Assembly: GCA_963921425.1 (NCBI GenBank)
Contig: OY992834.1
Coordinates: 24,751,923 to 24,815,922, forward strand
Length of the DNA stretch: 64,000 nt
Reading direction: 5' to 3'
Source: Dryas octopetala
Lineage: Eukaryota; Streptophyta; Magnoliopsida; Rosales; Rosaceae
Shown: positions 60,745 through 64,000 of the stretch, in pieces
Layout: each line of letters begins with the position of its first letter
How positions within the stretch are numbered: the stretch's first letter is position 1
Notes under the pieces: model-generated
Told to the model about the DNA's origin: nothing
The model's database searches: none
The model's input: the letters and a program-made list of their open reading frames with translations, nothing else
Position numbers and translations under genes: made by a program

Positions 60745-61724
60745 GATACATGTTGCCAAAACAGCCAATCTACATATGTATCGTTTTCTTTGACAACCCG
60801 GCTTCAAACAATTCCCAAATTTCCTAAACTACTTTCATTTGTTTTAACACTTACTCTAAAATCTTAAAGTCAATTACCTTGAATAAAGGTGACAATATGT
60901 GGATCAAACTTAAGATCTCTCAACATTGCAAAGAGAAATACAGCTAAAAACAATCCATACTTGTGAGTACTCATGTGCATAAATATTTTAAAGCTAATTG
61001 GTTAGTAAGTTAATACAAAGCTAACCACCTTTTTGGGCCCACCACATGATGTAATTAATCTCATAATCCGAACGGTTCATTTTTATCCAAACATATTCTC
61101 CGTCTATTTATTTGAGAGAGTTCTAAGAAAAAAGAACACATGTTTGATGGAGGCGGATCCGTGACATTCTATTTTGACACAATATTTAAATAGCGCTCAC
61201 TCCATATGTGATTTCAACGATTCGAACCGTCTAATTTTTAGTCTCTATTAAATGATCATCCTTACAAAAAATTAAGTAAATTAGAAACGTAACATTTACT
61301 TACAAAGATTAAATGGTCATCATTTCATTTTGTTCGTCTATTTGTTTGATCAAAGTTAGATAGCTTAATGGTTTCCGATTTACCTAATTTTTTATTGATT
61401 TGAGATAATGCTAATTGTCCCAATTTTTTTTTCTCAACATTTGTATCTCACTTTTTGTGTTATTACTCTACTGGATAAAGTTTTTTTTTTTTCTTTTTAA
61501 GGTTTTTTTTTTTTTTAGTGTCCAATGTATGAATGTCATGTAAATTAGGAAAAAAATTGAAATGTCTAACACTACTGTTCTTTTTATAATACAATGAAAT
61601 GATGTGGCAAACAGATTAGGAAAGGAACATTAAGAAAAAAATATTTGTACAAGTATTTTTTATATTTTTATGTATGACTCTTTTTTCTTAATTTTTGTTT
61701 TAATTTTATTTGAAAGACAAAGTT
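60742..61724. other. Gene-free spacer
   Basis: AT-rich. No protein motif, RNA gene or clear repeat was recognised. Confidence 0.4.
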
Positions 61725-62292
61725 GAGTTTAAATGTAGGCTGAATTTCATTGTTTGGTCTCCGTATTTTGGGCAAGTTTCACTTTCATTCATATACTTTC
61801 AACTGTTATGATTTTGGCTCTATACTATAAGGACTAAAAATGAAATTTAGTTTTAAATATATAGAAATTTTTTTGATACATCTAAGCAAAAGTTTGGAGA
61901 ATATTAAAATTTTGGCCAAAATTCACTTTTGGTTCATGTAGTTTAAGTCAAGATTCACTTTAGTCTTTGTAGTTTTAATTGTTATAATTTTAGTCATGTA
62001 GTTTATAAATTTTTAAATTCAAGGACATGTTAGCATTTCTATTCATCAAATTGTCAAATTTGTTGTATTTTTGGTCATGTACTTTACAAACTATTTTGAT
62101 TTTGTTAAGTACTTTATATATCGTTAGCGATTCAATGACTAATTTAACGAATTAATGGATAAAAATACTAATATGTCCTTAAATTGTAACAATTTATTAA
62201 CTAGAGAACTAAAATCTAAACAATTAAAATTATAAGAACCAAATAGAACCTAATTCAAACTACATAAAAAAAAAAAAAGAAGTAAAATTTAG
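61725..62292. mobile_element. Cluster of related foldback MITE sequences upstream of NRPE5
   Basis: About 61915-62292 has imperfect inverted arms: ttggttcatgtagtttaagt and ttgttataattttagt on the left, matched inverted by caaactacat and ctaaacaattaaaattataa on the right. The preceding 61734-61860 carries a similar arm (ggctgaatttcattgtttgg). No TSD was settled and there is no ORF. Confidence 0.45.
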
Positions 62293-62459
62293 GCTAAAAT
62301 TTCAAACCAGCAAAGGATATCCCGTATGGCCGTATACCTAATTTACAAAAAAAAAAAAAAAAAAAAAAGGGACAGAATGCAAAGTTTAGGAAAGGACACG
62401 TGTCTAACAGCTAGTCGAAACGACTGCTCAGTGCTCACACATAATGACCTCTATCTCAG

Positions 62460-62605
62460 CCCGTACGTTTCATATTCCCTCCGCTCCAAGCAAACCATCC
62501 CAAACGTCACAAGCGCACACACACTGACAGACGCAGAGAGCAAAAGCGAGAGAGCGAGAGAGAATCCGAATGGCCACTGACATCCCGTACGTTTCATATT
62601 CCCTC
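62460..62605. repeat. 22-bp exact direct repeat across the NRPE5 leader and first codons
   Basis: The sequence cccgtacgtttcatattccc plus two more bases occurs at 62460-62481, upstream of the ATG, and again at 62584-62605 within codons 5-12. The copies start 124 bp apart. Confidence 0.95.
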
Positions 62606-62869
62606 GACGACGGCGTCGTTTTAGGCGGCGGCGTTCCACGCAGCAGACTGGGATGCATAACGAGCTTCGCGGTAGAAGGGAGCTTGGAGAGCTACAGGTA
62701 CTACCTGTCTCGTCGTACCGTCCTGGAGATGCTGAGCGACCGAGGCTACAACGTCTCTGATTCGGAGCTCACTCGCTCGCTCAATGAGTTCCATACCGAG
62801 TTCGGCGACAACCCCGACCTCCAACGCCTCCGTATCTGCGTTTCTCTCCGCTCCAATCCTAACAAAAAG
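62570..62869 (+). CDS. NRPE5: DNA-directed RNA polymerase V subunit 5 (NRPE5-like), first exon; gene continues beyond window
   Basis: NRPE5 is the plant-specific RPB5-type subunit of RNA polymerase V, which makes the scaffold transcripts of RNA-directed DNA methylation in the nucleus. Exon 1 has 100 codons from the ATG at 62570 to NPNKK|gttcct (donor at 62870). LESYRYYLSRRTVLEMLSDR, then GYNVSDSEL and NPDLQRLRICVSLRSNPNKK, match the N-terminal jaw domain of RPB5 proteins. The N-terminal extension of about 35 residues (MATDIPYVSYSLDD...) before it, and the NKK junction, fit the NRPE5 type rather than the Pol II NRPB5. The remaining exons are not found before 64000. The donor gttcct is weak; a short read-on to a stop at 62957 is possible but would end the protein early. 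Confidence 0.85.
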
Positions 62870-62874
62870 GTTCC

Positions 62875-63545
62875 TTTTTTCATTGTGTTTTTTCTTGCGT
62901 TTGGTTGCCGAGAAAACAAAGGAAAAGAAAAAACTGGCACACACAAAATGTTTTCCTAAGGAAATGAGGTATTTTTCGTGAAAGTCTTGGTTATAAGAAA
63001 ATTTCTCATGGTCCAGTTAGGCAGTTTTCAAGCTCTAATTTCTAAACTTTGTATGATAGTGTTATTGTCTATTTTTTTGTGAAGTTTTTATTGATAATCT
63101 GCTATAGCAATACATATATTTTATATATGACAAATAAATGTAATATTAACTTGTATAACCTAAAGATAAATTTAAGTAAATGCCGTACAAGTATGACCCT
63201 TTTTTTGTTTTTTCATGTATCTATTTATCCCTTTATGTGTATTAATATGGTTTGTCTTGTGTTTTGTTGCTGAGAAAACAGAGGAAAAGAAATAAACTGC
63301 AAACAGAAAATATTTTTCTAGGGAAATGAGGCATTTTTCTTGAAAATATGGTCCAGTTATCAACCTCTAATAGTCTAATTCCTACTTTTTGTGTTATAGT
63401 CTAGTTTTTCTTAAGTTTTTATTGATACTATGATATAGAAAATCAGCAATAAGTATGTTTTGTGTATAACAGATAAATGAAGTAGGAACCGTCATAATCT
63501 ACAGATGAATTTAAGGAAATGCTGTAAAAATATGACCTTTTTATT
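62875..63545. repeat. ~340-bp diverged tandem duplication in NRPE5 intron 1
   Basis: About 62878-63210 and 63245-63545 share the order gtttggttgccgagaaaaca / gttttgttgctgagaaaaca, ggaaatgaggtatttttc / ggaaatgaggcatttttc, aagtttttattgata and aaatgccgtacaagtatgac / aaatgctgtaaaaatatgac. Clearly one ancestral duplication with moderate divergence. Confidence 0.85.
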
Positions 63546-64000
63546 GCAATTGCGTACATATTCTTTTTAAGTAAAATGCTATTTACAATTAATGGCTTTT
63601 GGAGCAGGGGATGATGAAGTGAGAGAGAGGACAATATTCTGAATTAAAAAAAAAAACAATGCCTCATTGAAATGACAAAATTTGATTGATTGTGGCTTTT
63701 TTTTTTTTGTTGCAAATTAGAAACTGGTAAGGTTCAAAAGAAAATATTCTTAAGAACCAGAAGTCATATGGCTAAATGACATGTAGCTATGAGTGCATTT
63801 TTCTGTTCCAATGTGTTAAATCACCAAAGTGCAAATTATTTATGTTGCTGCCATATAGTGTGTCAAGAATGGTGACTTCTATAAATACTGAACTTCTTCA
63901 TTTTTCTACATGTTTCTTAATCTAGCATTGGTTGTAATTTTATACTTGTAGAATTTAATTAATTTAATACATTCTCAAAAGTTTTTATTTATATTATTTT
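63546..64000 (+). other. NRPE5 intron sequence, no exon seen
   Basis: AT-rich with A and T homopolymers at 63646-63658 and 63698-63709. No sequence matching the next RPB5-type exon was found before the window ends. Confidence 0.5.

Noticed and set aside
62570-62959. NRPE5 exon 1 as a complete 129-residue gene ending in the intron
   Set aside because: Homology to RPB5-type subunits stops at the NKK|gt junction and the read-on sequence is A-rich and unrelated. Intron retention is the simpler view.

Overview
This is eukaryotic nuclear DNA, AT-rich and intron-containing, from a dicot plant, probably a rosid. That placement rests on the plant-type host genes and on the transposon families; I could not fix the species. 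Host genes take up only a few kilobases. Most of the window is transposable elements, many of them nested and several with intact ends and target-site duplications (TSDs) that can be read directly. No tRNA, rRNA or CRISPR array was seen.

Host genes in order: (1) the last three exons of translation initiation factor eIF2B beta (81-4327, +; its 5' part lies outside the window); (2) F-box protein SKIP5 (10414-6876, -, five exons), which converges on eIF2B beta; (3) a single-exon PORR-domain organelle RNA-binding protein (41855-43081, +); (4) QCR6, the hinge subunit of mitochondrial complex III (50881-53140, +), whose start codon is split by an intron; (5) a decayed F-box/LRR gene (56213-58427, +) with a recent in-frame internal duplication and a duplicated last exon; (6) the first exon of the RNA polymerase V subunit NRPE5 (62570-62869, +), which runs off the right edge. 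These genes are unrelated in function and do not form a pathway or cluster.

Mobile DNA: about 10.7-18.2 kb is a nest of DNA transposons. It centres on a complete hAT element (13202-18159, TSD AAATTAGT) that sits inside the remnant of another hAT-like element. A second near-complete hAT, of the TTF zinc finger/DUF4371 type (22783-26274, TSD TCCGCGCC), landed in an old Ty1/copia fragment. A likely solo LTR occupies 27222-29346. A segmentally repeated AT-rich stretch (34199-36026) abuts the 3' part of a broken Ty3/gypsy chromovirus (36015-40411). The right half holds non-autonomous elements: a hAT derivative related to the 13.2 kb element (45336-45969), three Mutator-like foldback elements across the window with 9-bp TSDs (31912-32306, 49711-50433, 59590-60709), a PIF/Harbinger-like element (55047-56090) and LINE 3' ends.

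I found no clearly new biological system. The strongest observations are the exactly delimited hAT and Mutator-like elements, an autonomous/non-autonomous hAT pair sharing subterminal motifs, the gene-tail duplications at SKIP5 and in the F-box pseudogene, and the split start codon of QCR6.
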